DNA of 64,000 nucleotides from Gerris lacustris. Lineage: Eukaryota; Arthropoda; Insecta; Hemiptera; Gerridae. Positions 1-10,656 of this stretch are shown piece by piece (position 1 is the first letter of the stretch; each line of letters starts with the position of its first letter). The translations under genes were made by a program, and so were the position numbers. The stretch is from positions 60,756,173-60,820,172 of the forward strand of contig OX578277.1 in the NCBI GenBank assembly GCA_951217055.1. The letters run 5' to 3'. The notes beneath the pieces are model-generated. The model was not told the DNA's origin and did no database searches. It worked only from the letters and a program-made list of their open reading frames with translations.

Positions 1-115
1 TTTGGAGTGAAGTTGTACGTTACTGCGCCGGGAGTCCATGAGTGAATCCACGAAAACGACCGGTAACGAAATCGGCCGTCACGAAATCGACCGATGACGA
101 TAATTTGAGTATAAA
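1..115 (-). repeat. Fragment of a small dispersed repeat
   Basis: Read on the minus strand, this contains repeated 'CGTGACGG', 'ATTTCGTGACGG' and 'GGTCGTTTTCGTGGATTCAC' type phrases. Related phrases recur near 26920-26985 and 35040-35130, where they run into a sequence like AACTTCGTTCCAAAAAA. No coding potential is visible. The tail of repeat family F1 (GAGGAAGCTATGTG) follows at about 144-182. Confidence 0.5.
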
Positions 116-219
116 ATAACAGATATATTACGTTATAGGACGTGAGGAAGCTATGTGCACCAATAATTGATAGACTATTTTTACTTTCTTATATAAAGAG
201 AAAGCATTGTGATGGCGCT

Positions 220-770
220 AAAGTGCGATTTTGAGATTTAGATGGATTTACACGTTTTGAGGTCCCCTGAGTCCAAAAAAATGGTTTTTAAAAAATGTCT
301 GTCTTTGCAGATGCTTGGAGCCTAAACTACTGGGCCGATTTTGACGAAAATTGGCATACATGTTTAGAAAAATCATACCCCGAGGCAAAATCGAGGAATG
401 AATTTTAGCTCTAAATTTGGGGCACTACCTCCAAAAACTCAGAAAAAAATTATTTATCAAAATCAGTTCCGACGATATTGATTAAAAAATTCTAAAATGT
501 AGTCCATTGCAACACGAATCTAAAGATATAAGCTGTTTTCCCGGGAAAAAATTAGGTCCTAAAAAAATAGCTTTAAACGCGGACGGAGCGGGTTCGCTTC
601 GTTCTGAGTAGAAGTTTTTTTTATGATAAATTTTGATGTAATATTCAATAATAATTAAATGTACCTTCGAAAATACAAGAACTAATGAATGGAAAATACT
701 GAGCTAAGTAATTATGAACTCGTATATGAGGAAGTTTGTCTGAGTTGTCTCTGACCGATTTTTTAACTTA
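220..770 (+). repeat. Dispersed repeat family R700, copy 1
   Basis: This ~550-bp copy starts near AAGCATTGTGATGGCG and runs to TGAGGAAGTTTGTCTGAG. It matches the reverse complement of about 26990-27595 across most of its length. Shared landmarks are a GAGGTCCCCTGAGTCC block, a GATTTTGACGAAAATTGGCATACATG block, TTCCCGGGAAAA, and GCGGACGGAG. The region near 570-600 corresponds to a tRNA-like B-box segment that is better preserved in the 27-kb copy. Partial copies lie near 51330 and 60871. No transposase, RT or terminal repeat was recognised, so the class is unknown; a tRNA-related SINE-like origin is an inference. Confidence 0.7.
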
Positions 771-1489
771 ACTATTGGGAGAACCAATATCCTAGATAAA
801 TTTATTGCCAAATCTGACCTCTAAGTAATTGCTTGAATAAATGTTTTTAACTGTAAGAATTATAAGATAAGAACTGGTATTGCGTTTGGAAAAACGTTTA
901 AAACTTAGAGTAATCTGATTTGTATATTACGTGACATCAAAATAAACAAAATTAATCATGCGTAAATTCCTAAAGCTATGTACAAAACCCTTAACAAAAC
1001 AAAGAAGGCTAAAGGGCTCACAAAGGTCAATATTAATCAGTATAACCTACTCAACCACCTGAACAACTCTTAAGTGATTAATTTCAATTCAAATAGCTTA
1101 ATTGAATAGTAATGGCAGTTTAACGCCCATCATTGTGGTCAATATTGATTTACCAGGTCTCTATTTATTCAAACATATTTTCTAGCTATATTATGATTAA
1201 ATTGAACGTAAAAATTATATTAATCTATTGTAATTTATATAAAATGTATTGTACTTTATGTATTATATTACATATATATTATAAGTTATAATTATTATAT
1301 TACATAACTTCATTTTTTATTAAAAATTTATTATAGAAAAATATATTTAGTAGTGTTAAGTTAATAAATCTTTTTATTGGTATTCTCTATAAATATCTTA
1401 AGTTGCTCCGTTTTACTTTACATAAAATTTTGCTTTCGAGGTTAAAATTACATTTTTATGTGTCCAAATTCAAAATTACTTTATTAACA
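771..1489. other. AT-rich spacer
   Basis: I see no coding region, RNA gene or recognisable mobile element here. The stretch is AT-rich, with runs of TATAT and ATTATATTA near 1190-1340. Confidence 0.5.
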
Positions 1490-1650
1490 ACTGCATTTCA
1501 AACATCAGGGAACATTTTTGGTTTCGTGTCTATATGCGTCTTCGTCCGTCAAAATCTTTGTGACCCACCATATCTTAAAAACTACTTGTCCTATTTTAAT
1601 GCAATTTGGATGGTACGTCAAAATTAGGTCACAGAAGGTCCTGTATTACT
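1490..1650 (+). repeat. Repeat family F1, internal fragment
   Basis: Contains the F1 landmarks ACATCAGGGAACATTTTTGG, CGTGTCTATATGCGTC, ATATCTTAAAAAC and GCAATTTGGATGGTACGTC. These occur in the same order in the fuller copies at 18707-19310, 48165-48783 and 62893-63365. Both ends of the element are missing. A possible F1 tail (GAGGAAGCTATGGAC) lies at about 2041-2075. Confidence 0.65.
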
Positions 1651-3754
1651 TGTACCGAGGGTTGGACAGCTCTTCGAGTAAACTTTGTCCAACTTTATTT
1701 ACAAACATTTTTAGTGCTTAAGAGCTCACCAAAGATAACAGAAGCATTGTGATAATTCTAAAAAAGGTTTTTTTTAGAAGTACTCATCGTCAAAAGTAAT
1801 CACGAGATTACCCTCATCATAAGTAAATCACAGATGATCATTACATATTGAATTCAGCCGTTTGCGCCAACAATATTGATTATTAATTAAAGGGTCTTCG
1901 CTGGAAATCGAAATAGATCCAAACGACCACACTTTGTATTTTAGTAGGATAACATTATTTTTTATTTCTTTCACAAGATTTCTACTAAACATCTGCATTT
2001 CGAAATTTATCTTATTATATTTTATTTAATTTAGTCCAATGAGGAAGCTATGGACTTGCCCTAATTGGCAGACGTTTATTCATCAGATTCTTATGGATAG
2101 ATATTAGTTGTATGTAATATAAATCTCAGTCATAAGATTGACAGGAGTATAAATAATAATATTTAAAATTGTTAATTAAATCATTAATACATTATAATAC
2201 AAATTTAGAGGCTGTCTTGTAGCATCAATTTACGAGTGTACATTTTTAGGAAGTAAATCGAGGGACAGAAAAAAATCTAATTGTATAACTCAGATATAAT
2301 AAATGGCCTGTTGCATAACCACCTTTTAATAATTTTTATGAATTACATAATATTTGTTTCATAGTTAATCCTAATTTATTAATTTGAAAAAAAAAAAGAT
2401 CTTCTTGAATCCTAGCATTTTAAACTAAACCTTTAACCTTCATTGCAACTTATATTATTTATTTTTTAGTGAGGACCACCAAATTAAAATTATGTAATGT
2501 TATTTTTAAAATTCTATCTTAACATATTTCTTCAGCAAGATATGTTTTTAATTAAAGTTAAAAGGTTATTTAATGAATTCCCAAGCGAACTTGTGTGTTG
2601 GAAAAATACTTTTAGTTTATTTGCCTAAAAAATTAGACATTTTATTTTAATTTAAGAGTGAGAATTAATTTTGTAGATCTTTCCTTCTTTCGTTGTTTAA
2701 TTGTTTGGATTCTTAATTTGAAAAAAAAAATGTAATTCAGAAAATTTTGTAATTATTATTTTTTCGTATATGTGAATGCAGGCTCCAGAGAAGTCAATTT
2801 GGTAATTGCTAATGTAATACTACTTAGTTCTTAAGTAGTATTTTGCCCAAAGTTTGTTTTATCAAATTATAAATCAAATTATAATTATTATTATTAATAG
2901 CGGGAGACAATTTAATAATTAGGACTTAATTTAATAATTTGTAATTATTAAATTAAGTACATTTTAATAATATATTAGTAAAAGCGAACTCAGGCCTTTA
3001 AAAAGGCCACCACAGCGCAAGCTAATTTGAGTGTTATAAATATTTATGTAGGATAGAGATAGGAAAATTATAATGGTTATTGTATTAACACTTAATAAAT
3101 GGTTATTTATTTATTATTTATTAGTAAAAGTGATATTTATAGTGATACATTTTTAATTTATTAGAATTCTAGCTTTATTTGTGGGTTAAGTATTTGTAAA
3201 AATAAATAAACTTATATGGTTAGGATAAAATATTATAGATTATATATAATAATATTAATTTTAATCTAATTAACCATTTTTTTTTTATTGTAGTACCTAC
3301 TTAATTATCTCTCTCCACAGCACAGGAATCCATGTTCTCTAGTGGAGAGATAACCTTATGTAGTACTAAAATGTAAAATCGATACAATAGATCAATTGGG
3401 TGTACTAAAATATTATTTATGTATTAATACTCGTATGTTGTTTTTTTAAAACATATAGGTATTTAAAAAAAAATAAAAAATAAAAATAATTGTGTTAACT
3501 TTATAATTAGGTGGGTATTATATTTATATATTAGAAAGACAAATTAGCTGTGAATGTTTTGTGTTGTTAGTAAATAAAATTAAAAGAACTTTAACTTATT
3601 TGCTGATTTTTATTCTAATGTTTTAATTTGATTAGTTACTCACATTTAATAATTATTTTTTACCAATTTATTATATTATAAAAATCCCCATTACCCAAAA
3701 ATTATGTCCTGTTAATCTAAATGGATATATTCTCTTGGGATATATATGTATATG
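1651..3754. other. AT-rich spacer with small repeat scraps
   Basis: Low-complexity AT-rich DNA without a convincing ORF. Near 2866-2910 there is a short minus-strand scrap of the SINE tail seen at 44-53 kb (ATCAAATTATAATTATTATT followed by GCGGGAGACA). A short CTCTCCACAG/CTAGTGGAGAGA inverted repeat occurs around 3310-3352. Nothing else could be assigned. Confidence 0.45.
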
Positions 3755-4139
3755 CAGTGTGTCCCAAGGTAGAGTATCCGAGAGAAAAAATGTTCTTATT
3801 TTTGGGTTTTCGAAAAAAAAACCATTCTTTAAAGAAACTCCTGCTTGTTCTTAAAACCTCTGAAAATGATAAAATTTTCTTCATTTTGTGTACAGGATGT
3901 TCTGTTTTTGAAAACTTTAAAATATGACCAAGTGTAAACTACCCTTATTTTTTATGGTATCAAAAAATATTATTTAGAAAAGTGGTTCAGAATTGCAAAA
4001 AACGTAGTTAATTTTAGTTATTTTTCTTAAATATTTAAATTTAGTTTCTTATCTAAAAATAAGCAATAAGCTAATAGTACAGTAAATCTGTAAATTTGTG
4101 CGGAAAAACTTCGAGGCTGATTTTTTTTTTGCGTGAATA

Positions 4140-4260
4140 GCTTGGGACACATGAGAAAAGCTTAACTCCAACTTTTATTACATTTGGACCCCTTACCCCG
4201 GGTAAGGGGTACAAAAGTAAGAAAAGTATATACCCTTCATGATGCATGTCGTTTGAAAGC
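4140..4260 (-). repeat. Stray copy of the TA-element internal module
   Basis: The string TACCCTTCATGATGCATGTC followed by GTTTGAAAGCTT matches the minus strand of the ~285-bp module that is tandemly repeated between 10.9 and 21 kb. It contains an odd perfect palindrome at 4188-4210: 11-nt arms ACCCCTTACCC/GGGTAAGGGGT around one central C. The module normally has the GTACCCCGTACCCC block at this point. Confidence 0.5.
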
Positions 4261-4389
4261 TTATATACACTGATTGCCTGCGGCTGTAAAATAAATAATT
4301 GTGGTGCTGCTTGCGGGTCTCCCTTGCTCAGTTGCTTACAAACACTGCGGCGGAGAAAATTGCAGCAACGTTCCTCTCGTAGATGCTGA

Positions 4390-4521
4390 AATACTGAAGA
4401 AGATTTCCTTGAGGATACTGACTTTGACTTTCCCTCCCAATTCGTAGTTTTGCCTCCAACATCAACTAGCGAAAAATACAAAATTACCTTAGTTAATGAA
4501 GCAGAATCACAAGGCAATTAA
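4390..4521 (+). pseudogene. Possible decayed ORF, acidic (unassigned)
   Basis: An open frame of 43 codons encodes an acidic stretch (starting NTEEDFLEDTDFDFPSQF, ending in QGN) and then a stop. After the stop the same frame continues with FIGGRSTSKNEEAESEQ. The neighbouring frame is open just upstream and reads through CGGENCSNVPLVDAEILKK, so a frameshift could join the two. Composition looks more protein-like than the surroundings, and it sits inside the 3755-7092 transposon. It could be a remnant of a transposase tail, but no family is recognised. A 148-codon minus-strand frame over the same area looks fortuitous. Confidence 0.25.
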
Positions 4522-5039
4522 TTCATCGGCGGACGATCAACCAGCAAAAATGAGGAAGCGGAGTCAGAACAATAATAAACAAGTAAGGCGCGCTTCACGT
4601 AACTAGGTGAGGCGATAATCGTCGGTTTCTGTACGATTAAGTTAAAATTATTAAGTGTAATAGTTGCATATTCTTTTTCTACACTTCAATACCTTTAAAT
4701 TGATGTATAATATGTCATGGTGACTAAATCTTTTTTAGTCGCCCGCCATATTGGCTGCCATCTTGAAAATATTAAGTGTGATGGGGACGAGGAAGGAGAA
4801 CGCATCGCGCGACCTTCAGTTGCCCTACGACAATCGAGAAAAATAACAGACACTTTTTTTAATTTTCTTAGTAAAAAGTAAAAAAATTGTTGATCGCCAT
4901 TTTTCTCCTAGACTTGTACTAAAAAAACCGTCTACAATCACGTAAGTGTTTATATTTGATGTATTTATTGTACTTTTGATAATAATTAGTTATTTAGTCT
5001 CAAGACTACCCGTTTTTTTCATAACTTAACTTTTTATCT

Positions 5040-5672
5040 ATAAGTCTAGTCGGGGCTAGTTGGGCAGGCTTGCTCAACTTGCCCCACTGTTATACTACTA
5101 CAAAAAGTTAAAGGTTTATTTTTATTTTTAAAAATGCAAAGCAGCCTCTGGCAGACGGCTATAATAGGTATGCCATTTTATACTTTGTAATAACAATTTG
5201 TATAATAATTGTATAAATACTTTGAATATAATATTTTGAAATTATTAAAAAAAAAGAAAAAGTTAAATGTCTTGCATTTCATTTTAGGATGCGGACATAT
5301 AAAAGAAAAACGTCAAGGGGTTCTGCTACGAGTCAACAGTCAAGTGAAGCTGCAAAATCTGTGATGGCCGTTTTATTGTAGTTTTGAGCAATTTCCACCT
5401 CACTATTAACCTATTCTTTCCATTGCCCAACTTGCCCCATGCCCTTGCTCAACTTACCCCTACTATGGGGCAGGTTGAGCAAGTAGAAGGTTTCTCGCAT
5501 TAATGATAATATTTTCTAAACCAGATCTGAAATAGTTTTATTTTCTGAATACATTTAAAGAAGAATAAATTACTCATCTAACGTTGAAGGAATCAAGTAA
5601 ATCGGATGAACCGTTTAGGAGTTATTATAGATTATATAAAAAATTGCTCAACTAGCCCCGCCCTACCCTACT
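5040..5672 (+). mobile_element. Nested MITE with GGGGCTAGTTG inverted ends
   Basis: The left end contains CGGGGCTAGTTGGGCA (5051-5066). The right end contains TTGCTCAACTAGCCCCG (5644-5660), its imperfect inverse. Inside are further copies of the same word in both orientations: TTGCTCAACTTGCCCC near 5070, TTGCCCCATGCCC and GGGGCAGGTTGAGCAA near 5430-5480. It carries the start of a pogo-like transposase (5289-5381). It is therefore most likely a deletion derivative of a pogo/Tigger-like Tc1/mariner-superfamily element. Target-site duplication could not be resolved. Confidence 0.6.
5289..5381 (+). pseudogene. Pogo/Tigger-like transposase, N-terminal fragment
   Basis: Thirty codons from ATG to TAG begin MRTYKRKTSRGSATSQQSSE and continue into an A..SVMAVL segment. 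The opening M-x-x-YKRKT-x-RGS followed by an alanine-rich helix is the usual start of pogo/Tigger/Jerky-type transposases with a psq helix-turn-helix. The ATG is preceded by a good 3' splice acceptor (pyrimidine-rich, ending TTTTAG at 5282-5287), as in transposases with a 5' intron. The stop falls before the recognition helix, so the fragment is non-functional. Confidence 0.5.
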
Positions 5673-6344
5673 ATAACTACAATAAATAGTTCTCTTTGTA
5701 TCTTTATTATAAACAAGAGTGATAATTGTAATGACAACCAATAGTTTATGTATTCAAGTTCATTATAAGTCAAATGTTTGCAGTTTTTGTTAATTTGCTT
5801 GATTTTTTTTAAAAAAAAAAAAAAAAAAAGTTAATATGTTAACTCTTGAACAAAAACTGTTTGTTGTTAAGTGCTATTGTGGTTTAGGAGAAGAATCATC
5901 TTACACTGGAGTTAAAAGACAATAATTTATTTTTCAACTCTGTTGATTTTTTGTGATACTTAATTAGATGTTTAGTTTAGAATTATTGATTACTTGTTTT
6001 GATGATAATTTTTTTAATTTTATTTATTACATTTGCTTATAACTGGATTTATAAGTCATTAGTTTTTTTTTCATAAAATAAATTAATATTTAATATTTAT
6101 ACGTTTTTTTTTGCAATTCAGAACATCTTTATATCAAATAATATTTTTTGATACCATCAAAAATAAGGGTAGTTTACTCTTGGTCATATTTTAAAGTTGT
6201 TAAAAAACAGAACAAGCAAAAAGAATAATAATAATAACAAGCAGGAGTTTTTATAAAGAATTTTTTTATCTACTCACGGCAGCAAAATTAAGCATTGTTG
6301 TACTGTTTTCAGTCTGCAAAATGTAATTTTTCTTGATTCTTTTG

Positions 6345-6410
6345 AATAAAGTGTCAGCAAAATATCAAAGTGTCAGCAAAAGTTCAAAGTGTCAGCAAAA
6401 TAACAAACAG
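6345..6410 (+). repeat. Short tandem repeat GTGTCAGCAAAA
   Basis: Three close copies of AAGTGTCAGCAAAA-like units separated by AT-rich linkers. A fourth related word, TTGTCAGCAAAATTCC, lies at about 6987, and its inverse TTTTGCTGCC follows at about 7004. These lie inside the 3755-7092 transposon. Confidence 0.55.
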
Positions 6411-6804
6411 GGTGTCACATTTTAAGAAAATTTTACTAAAAAAAGGTTACTTCATCGCAGGTTATAAACACTACCACATTGTTTATTTTTATATATTTAA
6501 GCGTAATATTCTGCTAAATAGTTATATCTTTTTTGAAAACAACTTAAATAATTATAGTGACAAACAAATTTTACTATTTTACAATGATTATTTATTTTTA
6601 AAAATCACTAAAAATTGAGCTGAATTGTTTTGCCACTAACCCTGAATAGTTTTGCCTTTGTTTTGATTTCTTGATGACTCAAACTTTAGTTTTTTTACAA
6701 ATTTAATTTCTTTAAATCTTTTATATATTAAAAAGGGAATATAATAATAGTGCAATTTTTCTGCCGTTAATAGATAAAATGTTGTATGTAACTATGCAGC
6801 AAAG

Positions 6805-6975
6805 GAAACATTCCTGACTCGTTTAAAGATTACCTGCTTCGGTTACACCTCAGCAGGTAATTAACATTTGCCTGCCTCGGCTTCGCCTCGTCAGTCAACA
6901 TGTAAATTTCCTGGCTCGGCTTGGCCTCTGCAGTAAATTGGTTTAGCCTATCCTCGCCTTTGGCTCGGAACTAAA
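6805..6975 (+). repeat. GC-rich mini-repeats with hairpin potential
   Basis: Three or four ~45-50-bp units carry the words CCTG-CTCGGCTTCGCCTC-AG and then GTAA. At least one (about 6830-6860) folds as ACCTGC...GCAGGT. The units are far more GC-rich than the flanks. No function is apparent. Confidence 0.5.
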
Positions 6976-7113
6976 ACTTAAAAACTTGTCAGCAAAATTC
7001 CATTTTGCTGCCTAGTGACATAAATAACTATTTTCGAAACCCTAAAATTAATAACATTTTTCCTCTCGGATACTCTATCTTGGGACATACTGTACATATA
7101 TATGTATTTATAT

Positions 7114-7269
7114 TGTTACGTTCCAGGGTTCAAACAGTACCTCATAAAGTTCTATAACGAATATATTTAATACAATACACAAAATAATACCGTTAGTAAT
7201 CTTCCGAAAAGTCGACAACTAAAAACAATAATACAGTATTTTTGCATGTGACGTTGACTTCACGTCACA
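7114..7269 (-). mobile_element. 3' LTR of a Ty3/gypsy relic
   Basis: On the minus strand the segment starts TGTGACGTGAAG and ends GGAACGTAACA. It therefore has imperfect inverted LTR tips TGT(G/T)ACG. A purine tract (AAGAAGGGGATAG, 7270-7282) lies directly upstream, in the position of a polypurine tract, and overlaps the end of the pol relic. At ~156 bp it is short for a gypsy LTR. No second LTR was found near 8.0-8.3 kb, so the element is 5'-truncated or rearranged. Confidence 0.6.
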
Positions 7270-7280
7270 CTATCCCCTTC

Positions 7281-7898
7281 TTAAGCCTTTTCGTCCCGAA
7301 TAGGCATCTGGTCCCGGTATGGTGCTGGTCGATTAACATAGTCAACTTTTATACGTGCTCTAGGTGGCTTTTGAATGCGATCAAGATCATTGATTTCTCT
7401 CACCCACGACACGTGAAGTTTTGGGGATAGCCCTCGCGCACACCCTTTGCGCCACACTTTGGCATCAGCTCTGAACCTTACCCAATTAATTTTTTTACGG
7501 ATTTTCCCCAGAGTTATAATGCTGCCAAAGTGACCGCCAGAGGGTCCTGTGTACGGTTCTTTGAAAACCTGTCGAATTCTTTCCTTTAAAATAACCATCC
7601 GATGTCGGATTTCGGTCCCTTCCTCGGACTCCCACTGTTTTATTAGCCTACCTTCTACCAGTAACGACTCAAATTGTGCCAAGTAGGGCTTTATAGCGGA
7701 GCTGCTGTCAGCAATCTTACTCCTGCTTGGGCTCGATCCTGACTCTTTCCTCGCAAAGATAACACCACTTTCTGGGTCCTTGAGTTGCTCCTCTTCAATA
7801 TCTTGAGAGGTCCGCCCCTCAACATTGAACCCCGTCCTGGAAACTGGAATTAAATCCAGCTTACTTTTTATTCTTGAAATTGACCGTCCAGCCTCTAT
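7281..7898 (-). pseudogene. pol: Ty3/gypsy pol relic: integrase without catalytic core
   Basis: A 206-codon open frame on the minus strand ends in DEKA-stop. The first ~90 residues look like the RNase H-integrase linker (EEEQLKDPESGVIFARKESG, then AIKPYLAQFESLLVEGRL). Next comes the H2C2 zinc-binding domain (RHRMVILKERIRQVF, GPSGGHFGSIITLGKIR, then W...KVWRKGC). It joins directly to SPKLHVSWVREINDLD and APYRDQMPIRDEKA, which match the C-terminal end of gypsy integrases. The whole DDE catalytic core, normally ~200 residues, is missing at the junction after WRKGCARG. The frame is otherwise uninterrupted. Upstream it overlaps a gag-like frame, which points to a second internal deletion. Confidence 0.8.
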
Positions 7899-8010
7899 TC
7901 ATCACGGCCACCGTTTCCAAATGATCTTCCAAATGTTTAACTTGTTTACTTGAACACTCCAACAATTTAGTTTTCACCTCTTCACCAGCAAAAACATTGT
8001 CGTCCAGCAT
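7861..8010 (-). pseudogene. Possible gypsy gag start
   Basis: ATG to TAA, 49 codons, beginning MLDDNVFAGEEVKTKLLECS and including a helical KQVKHLEDHLETVAVMNR segment. It overlaps the start of the pol-like frame in a different frame. Position just upstream of pol and the coiled-coil character suggest the first codons of gag fused to pol by deletion. That is an inference; the stretch is too short for firm family assignment. Confidence 0.35.
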
Positions 8011-8849
8011 TTAAAAGTCAAAATTATCGCATTAGTAAAATCCTTACGTATTCGCTTATTAAAAAAAAAAGTTTACAAAGAGACATGTAATTATTAAAAT
8101 CTAAAAATACAGATTATTCTGTTTTTTACATGTTTTTTTTTCTTCGTTCCTCCCTGTAGAAAGACAAGAATGAACATAGCATCATGGAATACTGAGACGA
8201 GACCCTACTTTGCTTAGACATCTGGCTCACGTTCCTCCTGTCAGCTTGCCCACTCTCATTTATACGGGACTCGTCGCCTCTTAAATAATTAATTTATTTT
8301 AGACACAGCAGTGTAAGTGATAAATCACTGGATTAAGTAAACCAAGAGTAAACAATGTAATTATATTATTATGTTGCCTGACCAAATTCAACAATACCAC
8401 ATAATATAACTTATCAATTTCGGCCATTTCCTAAAACTTGACATATTTATGTTGATCTTTTTATGCATTGAAATAATTAATCCTATCCAAAGGGGACTCG
8501 ATCCACGACCTCCCACTATTTACAACAACTATTTTATCAGAATATAGAATTTGTACCACAAAATTTGCTTACATAGTTAAATTCGCATTTTAATGGACTA
8601 AACCACGTATTCAATGCCTATTATATGTACTTGACGTACGGTTTATTTTATGTTTGACTAGACTACTCTCCGCACTCCTATTCATGCTAGAAATCTGGGG
8701 CTAATATATTGCTATATCTTGTAGGCCTAAGCCAAGCAATATAATGAAATGACTAAAAAATATTGCTTCCAAAGCCTTCATAAAATCTAACTAGGACTGT
8801 ATTATTTAGCATCAATTACATTATTGTAAATAAAATACTTTACGAACCA
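8011..8849. other. Unassigned spacer
   Basis: AT-rich sequence with a less AT-rich patch at about 8160-8290. That patch has a short open minus-strand frame (about 42 codons, containing GDESRINESGQADRR) and may be more of the neighbouring retrotransposon's leader. No firm feature. Confidence 0.4.
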
Positions 8850-9610
8850 CTTTTTACTACGTTTTTATTAGCTTGCTTTGTTGTTTGTTTGTTTGTTTGT
8901 CCGGTACAAATCTTGCAAACGATTTTTGACTAACTTCCCGAATAGCTAGGCACTTGAAACTTTTAGAATAGCTCAGAACACGATGACAATGCATTATCTT
9001 AATACTTTTAGCCATCTTTCAGCAGAATTTAATTCGTTTTCAGCAAATTTTGCTGTATGGAAAGTTAGTTCGGAAAAAATCCGCAAGTTATTTTATTTGT
9101 TTTGACTTATCCCATATTTTTACGATCTTCATTATGACGGGTTTCAAATTTGTGATTTTTTATTAAGAGGTAAACATTGAATGACAGCGAAAAGTGAACT
9201 AAGAAATAAATAAATTGACGTGTGACACCCAGGTTTGTTTACACTTATGTCCTAGGTACATGTTTAATTTTTCTGCTTCTGTACTTCTTTACTTGTACAC
9301 ATTTTTCTTCTCTTACTGTCCCTGCACAGGGGCATATCAATGGCACGGTTTAGATTCGGTGTTGGTGAGATCCGTTGTACAAATATTTGTCCTTTTATAG
9401 GTTTAACATCAGCTCTCTAGTTGGTTGTCATTATTATGTGAAGTAAATAAATTCGGAACTATGTATTTTTTTTTTTTTTACTAACATTATATATAACAAT
9501 GACAATTATATTTTCAACATTACATATGATTCAACAGAAAATTTAAAAACGTATTATATAAAAAGTTCTTTTTATCTTTTATTTATTATTAGTTACCATA
9601 AATAAGTGTA
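8850..9610 (+). repeat. Dispersed repeat family G2, copy 1
   Basis: Matches the reverse complement of about 31940-32560. Shared landmarks are TTACTACGTTTTTATTAGC, TTGTTTGTTTGTTTG, CTAACTTCCCGAATAGCTAG, ACACGATGACAATGCATT, the ATTTTGCTGTATGGAAAGTT block, TTTTTCCGAAC-type phrases and the ATTCAACAGAAAATTTAAAA end. No coding region and no clear terminal repeats. Class unknown. Confidence 0.7.
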
Positions 9611-9659
9611 TTTTAATCAATTTTTAGAAACAATAAATATTCTTAATCTGTGCTTCAAA

Positions 9660-9735
9660 ATCTTCCTTGTAAATAAGGAAAATAAATAGACTGCCAATTA
9701 GTGTGGCACATAGCTTTCGCGCATCCTATCATGTA
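9660..9735 (-). repeat. Repeat family F1, terminal fragment
   Basis: Minus-strand F1 tail containing ATAGACTGCCAATTAGTGTG followed by GCACATAGCTTTCGCGCATC. It is the same end as in the fuller F1 copies at 37528 and 62058. Confidence 0.6.
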
Positions 9736-9774
9736 CTTTATTGTTATAATATGATATCAACATTATTTTAAATT

Positions 9775-9930
9775 ATTTTACTCACATAGTAAAATAATTT
9801 AAATTATTTTACTCACATAGTAAAATAATTTAAATGTTATTTGATGGTAGTTTATTAACTTATCAAATTAAAATAACACATAACACTCCGTAGCGAAGCA
9901 CGGGTATCCAGCTAGTAGTATATAAAAAGT
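9775..9930 (-). mobile_element. TA-element (CTAGCTG family), short minus-strand copy
   Basis: Ends with CCGTAGCGAAGCACGGGTAT followed by CCAGCTAGTA, the inverse of the family's left terminus. Only ~150 bp of the left end remain. A ~34-bp unit containing TTACTCACATAGTAAAATAA is tandemly duplicated at about 9770-9835. Confidence 0.7.
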
Positions 9931-10636
9931 AAATGCAGTTGGTTTGTACAGGTAGACTCAACGTACCTTAGTAAAGACTGGAAAGTGGTACCATGCCATT
10001 AAGTATAGTAATATAGATATTTACGACACACGTAACTTAGGGTGGAGACCTAGTAAATATTATTAGTTTACAAAACATGTTTTTTTAACTTGACTGTGAG
10101 GTAAACATTTTGAAGTATATGTAAAACCCACTTTCTGTGTACCTACAAAACTGAAACGTCCATGAATTATGTATTTTCAGCGACACCGCAAATTAATCCA
10201 ATACACAAGAAAATCTTCATACAATTAGCATTTTTTTTTATTTTTATTAAATTGTTTTTATGTAAAAATAAATAACCGTGATTTTAGGAACATTTTCAAA
10301 TCGTGTTTTTAAAAAATTAATACTTTGTGTTATCTTTTAATTAATAACTCAGGTTCTACTCAATATTTTTCGATAAAAGATAATACATGTTAGCGCACAC
10401 CAGTGTATAAAAATTAATGGATTTTGTTTTGCCAGTTGTACGCCTATAAACTCGGACGTCCACTGCGCTCTGACATACTTACATACAAACAGACATGAAA
10501 AAAAAATAAGGCCGGTTTTCTATATGTATAAATCTTAAAATATGAAGAACTATATGTAAAAGAAAAAAATTATATAAATAAATTGGCAAACTTTAATTTT
10601 AAATATGTGTATAGAAAAAAGTTGTGCAATAGTAAT
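9931..10636. other. AT-rich spacer
   Basis: No ORF or known repeat could be identified. A phrase near 10430-10500 (CCTATAAACTCGGACGTC, then CATACAAACAGACATG) resembles the CAGACAGACA-type ends of other repeats here, but it is too short to classify. Confidence 0.4.
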
Positions 10637-10656
10637 TTATATATATATATATATAT

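Larger units (their letters stand above)
3755..7092. mobile_element. DNA transposon with CAGTGTGTCCC-type inverted ends
   Basis: The left end reads CAGTGTGTCCCAAGGTAGAG and the right end, reverse complemented, reads CAGTATGTCCCAAGATAGAG. Homology continues through GTATCCGAGAG(G)AAAAATGTT for about 70 bp. A further inverted block pairs about 3880-4010 with about 6110-6200. TA-rich sequence flanks both ends. CAGTG ends at TA sites are usual for the Tc1/mariner (IS630) superfamily, so that is the favoured class, but no DDE transposase is visible. The interior holds a nested MITE (5040-5672) and short decayed ORFs. The body may be chimeric, because the inverted similarity is interrupted. Confidence 0.6.

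Noticed and set aside
3301..3355. CTCTCCACAG...CTAGTGGAGAGA as a MITE
   Set aside because: Only a ~10-bp inverted word ~30 bp apart, without TSD or homologous copies in the window.
4071..4517. 148-codon minus-strand ORF
   Set aside because: Its C-terminal part overlaps a copy of the TA-element module, and the opposite strand has more protein-like composition. No recognised domain.
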